From Burkholderiaceae bacterium (GTDB lineage: Bacteria; Pseudomonadota; Gammaproteobacteria; Burkholderiales; Burkholderiaceae_C), in NCBI GenBank assembly GCA_016790515.1, contig JAEUOY010000053.1:1-64000 (forward strand): a stretch of 64,000 nucleotides of DNA, written 5' to 3'. A model generated the notes under the pieces. The model saw nothing but the letters and a program-made list of their open reading frames with translations. It made no database searches and had not been told where the DNA came from. Below are positions 1-8,720 of this stretch, piece after piece. Numbering within the stretch: the stretch's first letter is position 1; every line of letters starts with the position of its first letter. The position numbers were made by a program, and so were the translations under genes.

Positions 1-546
1 GTCTACAAGAGCGACTACATCACCCGCAACTGGGAGACGATCCGCCGCATCCGCAAGCCGGTGATCGCCGCAGTCTCAGGCTTTGCCTTGGGTGGCGGCT
101 GCGAGCTGGTGATGATGTGCGACATCGTGATCGCCGCCGACAGCGCGAAGTTCGGCCAGCCCGAGATCAAGCTGGGCATCATCCCCGGCGCCGGCGGCAC
201 GCAGCGGCTGCCGCGCGCGATCGGCAAGGCCAAGGCGATGGACCTGGTGCTGACCGCCAGGATGATGGACGCGGTCGAGGCCGAGCGTGCCGGGCTGGTC
301 TCGCGCGTGGTCCCCGCCGACAAGCTGCTCGACGAGGCGCTGGGCGCGGCGGCGGCTATCTGCGCGCTGGGCGGCCCCAGCGTGCTGGCGGCCAAGGAAT
401 GCGTCAACCGCGCCTACGAGGGCGGCCTCAACGACGGCATCCTGGTCGAGCGACGGCTGTTCCACGCGCTGTTCGGCACCGCCGACCAGAAGGAAGGCAT
501 GGACGCCTTCCTGGCCAAGCGCAAGGCGGCGTTCCCGCGGCGCTGA
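1..546 (+). CDS. Enoyl-CoA hydratase/isomerase (crotonase family), C-terminal part
   Basis: The gene enters from the left edge, so its N-terminus is outside the window; 181 residues are visible. Crotonase enzymes hydrate trans-2-enoyl-CoA in fatty-acid or aromatic-acid beta-oxidation in the cytosol. The oxyanion-hole stretch [10 protein letters not shown] carries one catalytic-type Glu (residue 35 of the visible part), and GQPEIKLG carries the second (residue 55). Their spacing of 20 matches the two catalytic Glu of mitochondrial enoyl-CoA hydratase. The PGAGGTQRL motif follows, and the C-terminus ([14 protein letters not shown]) is typical of true hydratases. It converges on the flavoprotein gene that ends 7 bases away, and it has no link to the polysaccharide locus. 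The exact substrate cannot be told. Confidence 0.9.
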   Translation, partial: VYKSDYITRNWETIRRIRKPVIAAVSGFALGGGCELVMMCDIVIAADSAKFGQPEIKLGIIPGAGGTQRLPRAIGKAKAMDLVLTARMMDAVEAERAGLVSRVVPADKLLDEALGAAAAICALGGPSVLAAKECVNRAYEGGLNDGILVERRLFHALFGTADQKEGMDAFLAKRKAAFPRR

Positions 547-552
547 ACCGGT

Positions 553-1104
553 TCAGGGCGCGAGCCAGCGCCCCTCACCGGCGCTGTCGAACATCGCGCG
601 GCGATGGCCCTCGGCGTGCAGTTCCATCCAGTCGATGGCCTGCACGCGGGCGTGGACCACCGCGAAGAACTCGCGGCTGCCGCGCTCGGGCTGGTAGCGG
701 TCCACCGGCGTGCCCGGCGGCAGCGGCGACAGGTAGTCGTGCGCCGCCGGCGTCATCTTCAGCCGCGCCCAGCGCGACGACACCGTCAGCCCGCTGGTCT
801 CGACCTCCAGCTGCACCCGCAGCCGCAGCTGCCAGCCCAGCCGGTCGCACCAGGCCAGCAGGGTGCCGGCGCTCTGCTGCCGGATCTGCGCCACCTTGGG
901 CGAGCGGGCATCGGTGAAGAACAGCAGCGACCGGCCCTCGACATCGACCTCGCGGATCACCACCGAGCGCAGGTCGGCGCGGTCGCCGGCCAGCGTGGCC
1001 AGCGCCATCACCCGCCAGCCATGCGACTTGTCGCGCGCCACCTTGGCCAGCTCCTGCCAGCAGGCCTGGTGGATCAGGCTCAGCGATTCGATGCGGGCGT
1101 TCAT
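553..1104 (-). CDS. Pyridoxamine 5'-phosphate oxidase-like FMN-binding protein
   Basis: A protein of 183 residues resembling the PNPOx-like split-barrel flavoproteins (Alr4036 type). Visible marks are the FMN-barrel strands RSVVIREVD and SLLFFTDARSPKVAQI, then a C-terminal segment with the WRRL-like WARLKMTP and RYQPERGSREFF. The biochemical role of this subgroup is not established, and true PdxH activity should not be assumed. The ATG at 1104 is preferred because a GGAG lies about 11 bases upstream. A GTG at 1164 would add 20 residues that fall in a tandem repeat. It lies downstream of lysS on the same strand and may be co-transcribed with it. Confidence 0.75.
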   Translation of the reverse strand: MNARIESLSLIHQACWQELAKVARDKSHGWRVMALATLAGDRADLRSVVIREVDVEGRSLLFFTDARSPKVAQIRQQSAGTLLAWCDRLGWQLRLRVQLEVETSGLTVSSRWARLKMTPAAHDYLSPLPPGTPVDRYQPERGSREFFAVVHARVQAIDWMELHAEGHRRAMFDSAGEGRWLAP

Positions 1105-1150
1105 GGCGTCGGCGCTCCGGGGATCGTTCGTCAGGCTTCGCGGCGCAGCG

Positions 1151-1208
1151 CCGGCATCATGCACCCTGCCGGCGCAAGGCCGGCATCATGCACCTTCCCG
1201 GCGCAAGG
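1151..1208. repeat. Two-copy 29-bp tandem repeat across the lysS stop codon
   Basis: Two adjacent 29-base units (1151-1179 and 1180-1208) share CCGGCATCATGCACC and the following GGCGCAAGG, differing at only a few bases in the middle. The second copy encodes the last residues of LysS and its stop (1186-1188). The first copy lies in the lysS/flavoprotein gap. It looks like a local duplication of the gene end. Confidence 0.8.
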
Positions 1209-2721
1209 CCGGGAAGAGGATCACGTCGCGGATGCTGGGGCTGTCGGTGATCAGCATCATCAGCCGGTCGATGCCGATGCCGCAGCCGCCGGCCGGCGGC
1301 ATGCCGTATTCGAGCGCGCGGATGAAGTCGGCGTCGTAGTACATCGCCTCCTCGTCGCCGGCGTCCTTGTTGGCCACCTGGGCCTGGAAGCGCGCGGCCT
1401 GGTCCTCGGCGTCGTTCAGCTCGGAGAAGCCGTTGGCGTACTCGCGGCCGGTAATGAAGAGCTCGAAGCGCTCGGTGATGGCCGGGTTGGTGTCGCTGGC
1501 GCGTGCCAGCGGGCTGACCTCGACCGGATAGTCGATGATGAAGGTCGGCTGCCAGAGCTTGTCCTCGACCGCGGCCTCGAACAGGCCGAACTGCAGTTCG
1601 GGCAGCTTCCAGTGTGCCGGCGGCTCCTCGCCCAGATGGCGCAGCCGGTCGTGCAGCGCCTTCGCGTCGGTCGACTCGGCGTCGCTCAGGCCCGCATGCA
1701 CGACCAGCGATTCACGCACCGACAGGCGCGCGAACGGCTCGTGCAGCGCCACCGGCCTGCCGGCATAGGTGATCTGGGCCGAGCCGGTCGCCGCGATCGC
1801 CGAGTGGCGCAGCACCGCTTCGGTGAAGTCCATCAGGTCATGGTGGTTCCAGTACGCCGCATAGAACTCCATCATCGTGAACTCGGGGTTGTGGCGGACG
1901 CTGATCCCCTCGTTGCGGAAGTTGCGGTTGATCTCGAACACCCGTTCGAAGCCGCCGACCAGCAGGCGCTTCAGGTACAGCTCGGGCGCGATGCGCAGAA
2001 ACATCTGCTGGTCGAGCGCGTTGTGGTGGGTGACGAAGGGCTTGGCGTTGGCGCCGCCCGGGATCGGATGCAGCATCGGCGTCTCGACCTCGAGGAAGCC
2101 GTGCTCGACCATGAAGCTGCGGATCGCGCTGACCGCCTTGCTGCGCGCGACGAAGCGGGTGCGTGCCGTTTCGTCGGCGATCAGGTCGACGTAGCGCTGG
2201 CGGTACTTCTGTTCCTGATCGGCCATGCCGTGGAACTTGTCGGGCAGCGGGCGCAGGCTCTTGGTCAAGAGCCGCAGCGCGCTGACCTTGACCGACAGCT
2301 CGCCGGTGCGGGTCTTGAACAGCAGCCCTTCGGCGCCGACGATGTCGCCGAGGTCGCCGTGCTTGAAGGCCTCGTAGGCGGCCTCGCCCAGCGCATCGCG
2401 GCTGACGAAGAGCTGGATGCGGCCGTGGGTCGGGCCGAAGCTGCCGTCCTGCAGCGTCGCAAAGCTGGCCTTGCCCATGATGCGCTTGAGCATCATGCGG
2501 CCGGCCACCGCCACCTGCACGCCCTGCGGCTCCAGCGTCTCGTTGTCCAGCGCGGCGTACTGCTGCTGCAGGTCGGCCGCATGGTGGCGCGGCTTGAAGT
2601 CGTTCGGGAACACCGCCGCCCCCGCGCCCTTGGCCTGGGCCCGCAGGTGATTGAGTTTCTCGCGACGCTCGGCGATCAGCTTGTTGTCGTCGTCGGGCGT
2701 CAGGGGGGTGGCCAGATTCAT
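1186..2721 (-). CDS. lysS: Lysyl-tRNA synthetase, class II
   Basis: A 511-residue protein, the normal length for LysRS-II, which charges tRNA-Lys with lysine using ATP. The N-terminal OB-fold anticodon-binding domain covers about residues 55-170 ([19 protein letters not shown]). The catalytic core follows, with class II motif 2 [20 protein letters not shown] and motif 3 [13 protein letters not shown] near the C-terminus. The ATG at 2721 fits the family start. A possible -10 box (TACAAT) lies about 40 bases upstream. It is divergent from the polysaccharide genes, and the 149-base gap between them must hold both promoters. This is a housekeeping gene that marks the left border of the locus. Confidence 0.97.
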   Translation of the reverse strand: MNLATPLTPDDDNKLIAERREKLNHLRAQAKGAGAAVFPNDFKPRHHAADLQQQYAALDNETLEPQGVQVAVAGRMMLKRIMGKASFATLQDGSFGPTHGRIQLFVSRDALGEAAYEAFKHGDLGDIVGAEGLLFKTRTGELSVKVSALRLLTKSLRPLPDKFHGMADQEQKYRQRYVDLIADETARTRFVARSKAVSAIRSFMVEHGFLEVETPMLHPIPGGANAKPFVTHHNALDQQMFLRIAPELYLKRLLVGGFERVFEINRNFRNEGISVRHNPEFTMMEFYAAYWNHHDLMDFTEAVLRHSAIAATGSAQITYAGRPVALHEPFARLSVRESLVVHAGLSDAESTDAKALHDRLRHLGEEPPAHWKLPELQFGLFEAAVEDKLWQPTFIIDYPVEVSPLARASDTNPAITERFELFITGREYANGFSELNDAEDQAARFQAQVANKDAGDEEAMYYDADFIRALEYGMPPAGGCGIGIDRLMMLITDSPSIRDVILFPALRREGA

Positions 2722-2759
2722 GGTGCGGCGCGCGCAGGCGGGCTCGGGGAAAACCGCAA

Positions 2760-2765
2760 ATTGTA
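2760..2765 (-). promoter_or_regulatory. Possible -10 box for lysS
   Basis: On the minus strand these bases read TACAAT, a good sigma-70 -10 hexamer, about 39 bases upstream of the lysS ATG. No convincing -35 box is visible in the GC-rich sequence behind it. Confidence 0.35.
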
Positions 2766-2829
2766 GGCAGTGCCGCCGGCGCAGGGCCGGCCGTGCAGCC
2801 GACCGTCCGGCCGCCCGCGACCCCTGCGC

Positions 2830-2835
2830 GATAAT
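2830..2835 (+). promoter_or_regulatory. Possible -10 box for the wlbA operon
   Basis: GATAAT, one base from the TATAAT consensus, 35 bases before the wlbA ATG. A start near 2842 would place an 18-base palindrome at the very 5' end of the transcript. No clear -35 box is seen. Confidence 0.35.
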
Positions 2836-2844
2836 CCGCGGCCG

Positions 2845-2862
2845 CCGGCGCAGCTGCGCCGG
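2845..2862. promoter_or_regulatory. Perfect 18-bp palindrome just upstream of wlbA
   Basis: CCGGCGCAGCTGCGCCGG is fully self-complementary and lies between a possible -10 box and the wlbA start codon at 2871. It could be an operator or a 5' leader hairpin covering the ribosome-binding region, where no Shine-Dalgarno sequence is visible. Confidence 0.4.
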
Positions 2863-2870
2863 CCCCGATC

Positions 2871-3932
2871 ATGCACCTGCAACACCCCGCCATCACCGAC
2901 CGCCGTGTCCGCTTCGCGCTGGCCGGATGCGGCCGCATCGCGGCCAATCACTTCGAATCGGTGGTCCGCCATGCCGAGCGCGCCGAACTGGTGGCGGTGT
3001 GCGACCCCGACCCCGCGGCACTGGCCGCCGCGGTCGCGCGCACCGGCGCCCGCGGCTTCGCCAGCTACACCCAGATGCTGGCCGAGTCGGCGGCCGACTG
3101 CGTGGTGCTGGCCACCCCCAGCGGCCTGCACGCGCGCCAGGTGATCGAGGCCGCCGAGGCCGGCCTGCACGTGATGACCGAAAAGCCGATGGCCACCCGC
3201 TGGGCCGACGGGCTGGCGATGGTCAAGGCCTGCGATGCGGCGCGGGTGCGGCTGTTCGTCGTCAAGCAGAACCGCCGCAACCGCACGCTGCAGCTGCTGC
3301 GCCAGGCGATCGACGGCGGGCGCTTCGGCCGCCTCTACATGGTCAGCGTCAACGTGTTCTGGAGCCGGCCGCAGAGCTACTACGACTCGGCGGCCTGGCG
3401 CGGCACCTGGGAGTTCGACGGCGGCGCGTTCATGAACCAGGCCAGCCACTACATCGACCTGCTCGACTGGCTGATCGGGCCGGTCGAGAGCGTGATGGCC
3501 TACACCGGCACGCTGGCGCGCCACATCGAGGTCGAGGACACCGGCGTCGCCGCGCTGAAATGGCGCAACGGCGCGATGGGCTCGGTCAACGTGACGATGC
3601 TGACGCACCCGAAGAACTTCGAGGGTTCGATCACCGTGCTCGGCGAACACGGCACGGTGCGCATCGGCGGCGTGGCGGTCAACAGGATCGAGCACTGGGA
3701 ATTCGCCCAGCCGCACGCGATGGACGCCGGGCTCGACGAGGCCAGCTACCAGACCACCAGCGTCTACGGCTTCGGCCACCCGCTGTACTACGACAACGTG
3801 ATCCGCACGCTGCGCGGCGAATGCGAGCCCGAGACCGACGGCCGCGAGGGGCTGAAGTCGCTCGAGCTGCTGATCGCGATGTACCGCTCGGCGCGCGACG
3901 GCCAGCGCATCAACCTGCCGCTCGAGTACTGA
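2871..3932 (+). CDS. wlbA: UDP-N-acetylglucosaminuronate 3-dehydrogenase (WlbA/WbpB type, Gfo/Idh/MocA family)
   Basis: A 353-residue NAD-dependent oxidoreductase. In this family the enzyme oxidises C3 of UDP-GlcNAc-uronic acid, giving the 3-keto sugar that WlbC then aminates. Visible are the N-terminal Rossmann motif [12 protein letters not shown] (about residues 16-27), the EKPMA motif with the family Lys at residue 105, and the characteristic [21 protein letters not shown] stretch with His193. The next two genes encode the matching acetyltransferase and aminotransferase, which strongly supports the assignment. The stop overlaps the next ATG by one base. The dehydrogenase that makes the uronic acid (WbpA) is not in this window. 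Confidence 0.88.
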   Translation: MHLQHPAITDRRVRFALAGCGRIAANHFESVVRHAERAELVAVCDPDPAALAAAVARTGARGFASYTQMLAESAADCVVLATPSGLHARQVIEAAEAGLHVMTEKPMATRWADGLAMVKACDAARVRLFVVKQNRRNRTLQLLRQAIDGGRFGRLYMVSVNVFWSRPQSYYDSAAWRGTWEFDGGAFMNQASHYIDLLDWLIGPVESVMAYTGTLARHIEVEDTGVAALKWRNGAMGSVNVTMLTHPKNFEGSITVLGEHGTVRIGGVAVNRIEHWEFAQPHAMDAGLDEASYQTTSVYGFGHPLYYDNVIRTLRGECEPETDGREGLKSLELLIAMYRSARDGQRINLPLEY

Positions 3933-4510
3933 TGGCCGTGACGATCCACCCGTCGGCGATCGTCGACGACGGCGCGCAGCTGGGCGAGGGTTGCCGCGTC
4001 TGGCACTGGGTGCACATCTCGGCCGGCGCGCGCATCGGCCGCGCCTGCTCGTTCGGCCAGGGCGTCTACGTCGGCAACGACGTGGTGATCGGCGACAACG
4101 TGAAGATCCAGAACAACGTCTCGGTCTACGACGCGGTGACGCTGGAGGACGACGTGTTCTGCGGCCCCAGCATGGTCTTCACCAACGTCTTCAACCCGCG
4201 CGCGGCGGTGGTGCGCAAGAACGAATACCGCAGGACGCTGGTCAGGCGCGGCGCGACGCTGGGCGCCAACTGCACGATCGTCTGCGGCGTCACGATCGGC
4301 GAACACGCCTTCGTCGGCGCTGGCGCGGTGGTCAGCCGCGACCTGCCGGCCTTCGCGCTGGTGGTCGGCGTGCCGGCCAGGCGCATCGGCTGGATGAGCC
4401 GGCACGGCGAGCGGCTGGACCTGCCGGCCTCGGGTGAGGGCGAAGCCTGCTGCCCGGCCACCGGCGAACGCTACCGGCTGCGCGGCGAGGCGCTCGGCCT
4501 GCTGGACTGA
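3932..4510 (+). CDS. wlbB: UDP-3-amino-uronate N-acetyltransferase (WlbB/WbpD type, left-handed beta-helix)
   Basis: A 192-residue protein built of hexapeptide repeats ([50 protein letters not shown] and others), the sign of a trimeric left-handed beta-helix acetyltransferase. The [20 protein letters not shown] region is typical of WlbB/WbpD, which acetylates the 3-amino group of UDP-GlcNAc(3N)A with acetyl-CoA. The ATG overlaps the wlbA stop by one base (TGATG). The C-terminal tail after [10 protein letters not shown] holds a Cys pair (EACCP) seen in close family members. It acts after WlbC in the pathway although it is encoded before it. Confidence 0.88.
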   Translation: MAVTIHPSAIVDDGAQLGEGCRVWHWVHISAGARIGRACSFGQGVYVGNDVVIGDNVKIQNNVSVYDAVTLEDDVFCGPSMVFTNVFNPRAAVVRKNEYRRTLVRRGATLGANCTIVCGVTIGEHAFVGAGAVVSRDLPAFALVVGVPARRIGWMSRHGERLDLPASGEGEACCPATGERYRLRGEALGLLD

Positions 4511-4517
4511 TCCGCGA

Positions 4518-5627
4518 ATGCAGTTCACCGACCTGAAGGCGCAGTACGCCGTGCTGAAGACCTCGATCGACGCGCGCATCCAGCGCGTGCTCGACCATGG
4601 CCAGTACATCATGGGGCCCGAGGTCCGCGAGATGGAAGACGCGCTGGCCGCCCATACCGGCGCGCCGCACTGCGTGGCGGTGGCCAGCGGCACCGAGGCG
4701 CTGCTGATCGCGCTGATGGCCATCGGCCTGAAGCCCGGCGACGAGGTCATCACGACGCCTTTCACCTTCGCCGCCACCGCCGAGGTCATCGTGCTGCTGG
4801 GCGGCAAGCCGGTCTACGTCGACATCGAGCCCGACACCTGCAACATCGACGCCAGGTGGATCGAGGCCCGGATCACGCCGCGCACGCGGGCGATCATGCC
4901 GGTCAGCCTGTACGGCCAGGTCGCCGACATGGACGAGATCAACGTGGTGGCCGCCCGCCATGGCCTGGTGGTGATCGAGGACGCGGCGCAGAGCTTCGGC
5001 GCGACCTACCGCGACCGCAAGAGCTGCAACCTGAGCACGATCGCCTGCACCAGCTTCTTCCCGAGCAAGCCGCTGGGTTGTTATGGCGACGGTGGCGCGC
5101 TGTTCAGCAACGATGACTCCATCGCCCAGGCCGCGCGCGAGATCCGCGTGCATGGCCAGAGCGGCCGCTACCAGCACACCCGCGTCGGCGTCGGCGGCCG
5201 CATGGACACGCTGCAATGCGCGGTGGTGCTGGCCAAGCTCGAACGCTTCGGCTGGGAGATCGAGCGCCGCAAGGCGCTGGGCGAGCGCTACGGCCGCCTG
5301 ATCCGCGCCACCGGTGCGCCGGTGCAACTTCTCGCCGTCCGGCCCGACCGCGATTGTGTGTGGGCCCAGTACACCGTGATGGTCGACGACCGGCCGCGGG
5401 TGCAGGCCGCGCTGCAGGCCGCCGGCATCCCGACCGCCGTGCACTACCCGAAGCCGCTGCACCACCAGCCAGCCTATGCCACGGACTGCTGCCCCGACTG
5501 CAATCCGCACAGCATCCGCGCCGCACAGCGGGTGCTGAGCCTGCCGATGAGCGCCGACCTGAGCGAGGCCGACCAGGACCGGGTGGTGCAGGCCTTGGCG
5601 GCAGCCGTGGCGGCCCGGCCGGCGTGA
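4518..5627 (+). CDS. wlbC: PLP aminotransferase, DegT/DnrJ/EryC1 family (WlbC/WbpE type)
   Basis: A 369-residue aminotransferase predicted to convert the 3-keto uronic acid made by WlbA to the 3-amino sugar, with glutamate as donor. Marks are ASGTEALLIALMAIG near the N-terminus, GDEVITTPFTFAATAEV, the VIEDAAQSFGA motif, and SFFPSKPLGCYGDGGA with the PLP Lys at residue 184. The sequence fits WlbC/WbpE closely (GQVADMDEIN, HYPKPLHHQPA). The ATG at 4518 follows wlbB by 7 bases. The end overlaps the next gene as GTGA. With wlbA and wlbB it forms a three-gene pathway for UDP-2,3-diacetamido-glucuronic acid. Confidence 0.88.
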   Translation: MQFTDLKAQYAVLKTSIDARIQRVLDHGQYIMGPEVREMEDALAAHTGAPHCVAVASGTEALLIALMAIGLKPGDEVITTPFTFAATAEVIVLLGGKPVYVDIEPDTCNIDARWIEARITPRTRAIMPVSLYGQVADMDEINVVAARHGLVVIEDAAQSFGATYRDRKSCNLSTIACTSFFPSKPLGCYGDGGALFSNDDSIAQAAREIRVHGQSGRYQHTRVGVGGRMDTLQCAVVLAKLERFGWEIERRKALGERYGRLIRATGAPVQLLAVRPDRDCVWAQYTVMVDDRPRVQAALQAAGIPTAVHYPKPLHHQPAYATDCCPDCNPHSIRAAQRVLSLPMSADLSEADQDRVVQALAAAVAARPA

Positions 5628-6439
5628 CCGCGCCGCGTCCCTGCCCGGCCTGCGATGGCCGCGAGGCCCTGCCGCAGTTCGTGCGCAACGGCTTCGACCT
5701 GGTGCGTTGCCGGCGCTGTGGCTGCGTCTATGTCGCCCAGGATCCGGCCGAGATCGATTTTCAGGCGCTGTATGGCCCCGGCTACTACACCGGCGGCCAC
5801 GATGCGGTCTTCGGCGACTACGTCGGTCAGCAAGCGGCGCGCCGAGCCCAGGCGCGGCGCAGGCTGTGGTGGCACCGGCACCTGCCGCCGCGCTGGCCGC
5901 GCAGTGGCAGGCTGCTCGATGTCGGTTGTGCGGCCGGATTCTTTCTGGCCGAGGCGAGGGCGCACTACGAGGTGCAAGGGGTCGAGCTGTCGGACTGGTC
6001 CGCGGCCCATGCGCGCGACGCCCTGGGACTGCCTGTCTTCACCGGCACGCTGCAACAGGCGGCCTTGCCGGCGGCGCACTTCGACGTCGTCACGCTGTGG
6101 GACGTGATCGAGCATGTGCCCGACCCGGTGCCGCTGCTCGCCGAGGCCGCGCGCGTGCTCGCGCCCGGTGGCCGCCTCGTGCTGACGACCGGCGACTTCG
6201 ACAGCGCCTACGCGCGGTCCAAGGGCGCGGACTGGCACCTGGCCGCCCCGCCCTGGCACCTGACGCTGTTCGGCCGCTCCACGATGGCGCTGGCCGCCGA
6301 GAGGGCGGGATTGAAACTGCTGCACTGCGCGAGCGAAGGCGTGGCCGGCGACGGGCCGTTCTGGCGACATCGGGTCGGCCTGCTGCTGGGTCGGGTGTTG
6401 GATCGCGGCGACATCATGCGAATCACCTTCACCCGCTGA
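5624..6439 (+). CDS. SAM-dependent methyltransferase with N-terminal Cys-pair motif
   Basis: A 271-residue class I methyltransferase. The N-terminus carries CPACDG and CRRCGC, two CxxC pairs that may bind zinc as in several sugar methyltransferases. The SAM motif RLLDVGCAAGFFLAEA lies at about residue 103, with motif post-I VQGVELSDWS and the DVVTLWDVIEHVPDP acidic motif typical of Methyltransf_23. It probably methylates a sugar residue of the polysaccharide; the acceptor is unknown. The GTG start at 5624 overlaps the wlbC stop (GTGA), the usual coupling in this operon. The last residues (MRITFTR) run close up to the flippase start. Confidence 0.82.
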   Translation: MTAPRPCPACDGREALPQFVRNGFDLVRCRRCGCVYVAQDPAEIDFQALYGPGYYTGGHDAVFGDYVGQQAARRAQARRRLWWHRHLPPRWPRSGRLLDVGCAAGFFLAEARAHYEVQGVELSDWSAAHARDALGLPVFTGTLQQAALPAAHFDVVTLWDVIEHVPDPVPLLAEAARVLAPGGRLVLTTGDFDSAYARSKGADWHLAAPPWHLTLFGRSTMALAAERAGLKLLHCASEGVAGDGPFWRHRVGLLLGRVLDRGDIMRITFTR

Positions 6440-6450
6440 CCGTCCGGGTG

Positions 6451-7728
6451 ATGGACAGCGTCGCGCGCGGCACCCTGATCAACCTGGCCACGCGCCTGGC
6501 CGGCGTGGCCCTGGTGCTGGCGCTGACCGCCATCACCGCGCGCATCGGCACCGAGGCACAGGGCGCGTTCGCGCTCTTCACCAGCGTCGAAGGCGTCTGG
6601 CTGGCCCTGCTGTCGGGCTTCGGCATCGCCTTGGCGCGGCGGGTCTCGCACCACGGCGAGCAGCCGACGGCACTCGTCGCGGCCGTCGTGCTGGCCTGCG
6701 GCGCCCTCGGTGTTGCCGGGGGCATGGTGCTGTGGGCCATCTCGGCCTGGGGCCCGCCGGCCTATGCGTCGCTGTGGATCCTGGCGCTGGGCGCGCCCTG
6801 GCTGCTGCTGGCGCCCAACCTGCAGGGGCTGTGGCTGGGCGAAGGGCGCATGGCACCGATGGCGCGGCTGGCAGTGGCGCCGCCGCTGATCGCGCTGGGC
6901 CTGCTGTTGCTGCTGGCGCCCTGGGTGGCGCCGACACTGCCGATCGTTCTCGGCGCCTGGGTGGTGGGCAAGGTGGTGGTGGGCCTCGCGGCGCTGGTCG
7001 TGCTGGGCTGGGGCGGGCGTCTGGCGCCGCCCGACTTCGGTGCCCTGCGGCGCGAGGGGCGCTTCATCGCCACCATCGGTCTGACCAACCTGATCGGGCT
7101 GCTCAACTACCGCGTCGGCCTGTTCGTCATCGAGCGCACGCTGGGGCTGTCGGCGACGGGCGTCTATTCGATCGCCATCGTGGTCGCCGAACTGCTGTGG
7201 TTCGTCTCCGGCTCGCTGACCCAGGCGGTGTATGGACGTATCGGCAACCCCGACCGCATGCAGGCCGCGGCCACCACGGTGCGCGTGGTGCAGCTCAGCG
7301 TGGCCGCATTGCTGCCGGCGGCGCCGCTGCTGTGGCTGGCCGCCTGGCTGCTGGTGCCCGCGGCGCTGGGCCCGGCCTATGCCGCCAGCCTGCCGCTGCT
7401 GGCGCTGCTGCTGCCGGGGGTGATGCTGTTCGGGGGCGGGGCGGCGCTGTCGGCCTATTTCACGAACCATGTCGGTGCGCCCCAGGTGCCGGCGCAGGTA
7501 GCGGCCGGTTCGCTGCTGCTCAATGGCAGCCTGTCAATCGGTCTGGCGCCGCTGCTGGGCATGCCGGGCGTGGCATTGGCCGCCAGCGTGTCGTATGCCG
7601 GCGGCGTGCTGTGGATGGCCAGCCGCTTCGCGCGCCACGCCGGGCTGCCCTTGCGGCAGGTGCTGGCGCCCGGTCCGCAACTGAGGGCCGATCTGCGTCT
7701 GCTGTGGGCGATGGGGCGGCGGCGTTGA
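6451..7728 (+). CDS. Polysaccharide flippase, Wzx-like (MOP superfamily)
   Basis: A 425-residue, strongly hydrophobic protein with about 12 predicted membrane segments, typical of Wzx/MATE-like flippases that move undecaprenyl-linked oligosaccharide across the inner membrane. The N-terminus (RGTLINLATRLAGVALVLALT) and the segment FIATIGLTNLIGLLNYRVGLF fit the family. Two starts are possible, GTG 6448 and ATG 6451; ATG is chosen. A Wzx flippase beside a KpsMT-type ABC exporter in the same locus is unusual. Its likely partner polymerase is the EpsG-like protein near 60 kb. Confidence 0.82.
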   Translation: MDSVARGTLINLATRLAGVALVLALTAITARIGTEAQGAFALFTSVEGVWLALLSGFGIALARRVSHHGEQPTALVAAVVLACGALGVAGGMVLWAISAWGPPAYASLWILALGAPWLLLAPNLQGLWLGEGRMAPMARLAVAPPLIALGLLLLLAPWVAPTLPIVLGAWVVGKVVVGLAALVVLGWGGRLAPPDFGALRREGRFIATIGLTNLIGLLNYRVGLFVIERTLGLSATGVYSIAIVVAELLWFVSGSLTQAVYGRIGNPDRMQAAATTVRVVQLSVAALLPAAPLLWLAAWLLVPAALGPAYAASLPLLALLLPGVMLFGGGAALSAYFTNHVGAPQVPAQVAAGSLLLNGSLSIGLAPLLGMPGVALAASVSYAGGVLWMASRFARHAGLPLRQVLAPGPQLRADLRLLWAMGRRR

Positions 7729-8720
7729 GCGGTCCGGGTCCGCTGTTGATCCTGACGATGCCGGGCTTCGGCATCGAGACCCTGCGCCACCTGGTGGCGC
7801 ATCCCGCCTGGTCGCCGCTGGGCGTCGAGGTCGGCCTCGTCGGCCCGCGGCCGCCGGCATGGCGGCGTGCGGCCGCCTGGATCCGCCGGGCCGTGCAGCG
7901 GCCGGCGGACCGCCTGCACGCGTTGGCCGATGGCACGCTTGCGGCTGGTGCGGCTGAGCGTTTTCTTCGCCGGCAACCGATCGATTGGCGCTGGCTGCCC
8001 GACGACGAAGCGGTGCGGCAGCGGCGCGCCGCGCTGCGCCCGGCATTGACGCTGACCATCACCTCCCGCGTGCTGTTCTCGGCCCGCACGCTGGACGACA
8101 CCGCGGGTGACTGGCTCAACGTGCACCCCGGCCTGCTGCCCGACTACGCAGGGGCCTCGCCCGGCCCGTACATGTTTGCCGACGGCGTCGGCGGCTGCAC
8201 CATCCATCGCATGGCGGCACGCATCGATGCCGGCGCCGTGATCGACCGCGCGCCGATGGCCGAGCCCCTGGGGCACGATGGCGGCAGCTACTTCTTCCAG
8301 CGCCTGCCCGGGCACACCGCGGCGCGCGTCGGTGCGCTGCTGCAGCGGTGGCGGGCCGGAGACGCCATCGCCGAGTCGGGACCCATCGACCCTGCTGCGC
8401 TGCGCCATTGCAGTTCGAGGCGACTCGCGCGCGACCGCCGGCTCGACTGGCAGTGGTCGGCCCAGCGGCTGGTCCGTTGGGTGTCGGCCTTGGCCGCGAT
8501 CGCGCCGGCCTGGATCGTCGACGGCCGCGGCCGCCGCTTGCAGGTGATGGCCGCTGTAGCGCGCGAGCCGGCCGCTTCGGCAGCGCCGGGCACGGTGCTG
8601 TCGGTGCAGGGCCGCTGGGTCGAGGTGGCCTGCAGCGGCGGTGCGATCGCCCTGCGTTGCCGCGGGAGGCCTGGGCTCGCGCCGGGGCAGTCGCTGCCGG
8701 TGGCGGCGGAGGCGCCGTGA
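7725..8720 (+). CDS. Sugar N-formyltransferase-like protein (formyl_trans_N family)
   Basis: A 331-residue protein with the formyltransferase core. NVHPGLLPDYAG carries the catalytic-type Asn132 and His134, and RIDAGAVI the Asp168, matching the Asn/His/Asp triad of ArnA and Fmt with nearly the same spacing. Such enzymes pass a formyl group from N10-formyl-tetrahydrofolate to an amine. Beside sugar genes the acceptor is most likely a 4-amino-4,6-dideoxy sugar nucleotide, an inference supported by the WbpM-like dehydratase and DegT aminotransferase nearby. The start TTG 7725 overlaps the previous stop (TTGA). ATG 7758 is an alternative but would trim the first beta strand. The C-terminal domain (about 220-331) may bind substrate. 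Confidence 0.72.
   Translation: MSGPGPLLILTMPGFGIETLRHLVAHPAWSPLGVEVGLVGPRPPAWRRAAAWIRRAVQRPADRLHALADGTLAAGAAERFLRRQPIDWRWLPDDEAVRQRRAALRPALTLTITSRVLFSARTLDDTAGDWLNVHPGLLPDYAGASPGPYMFADGVGGCTIHRMAARIDAGAVIDRAPMAEPLGHDGGSYFFQRLPGHTAARVGALLQRWRAGDAIAESGPIDPAALRHCSSRRLARDRRLDWQWSAQRLVRWVSALAAIAPAWIVDGRGRRLQVMAAVAREPAASAAPGTVLSVQGRWVEVACSGGAIALRCRGRPGLAPGQSLPVAAEAP

Noticed and set aside
604..2766. A 720-codon plus-strand frame across the flavoprotein gene and lysS
   Set aside because: It is opposite two well-supported genes and has no family resemblance; its length reflects GC-rich codon structure.
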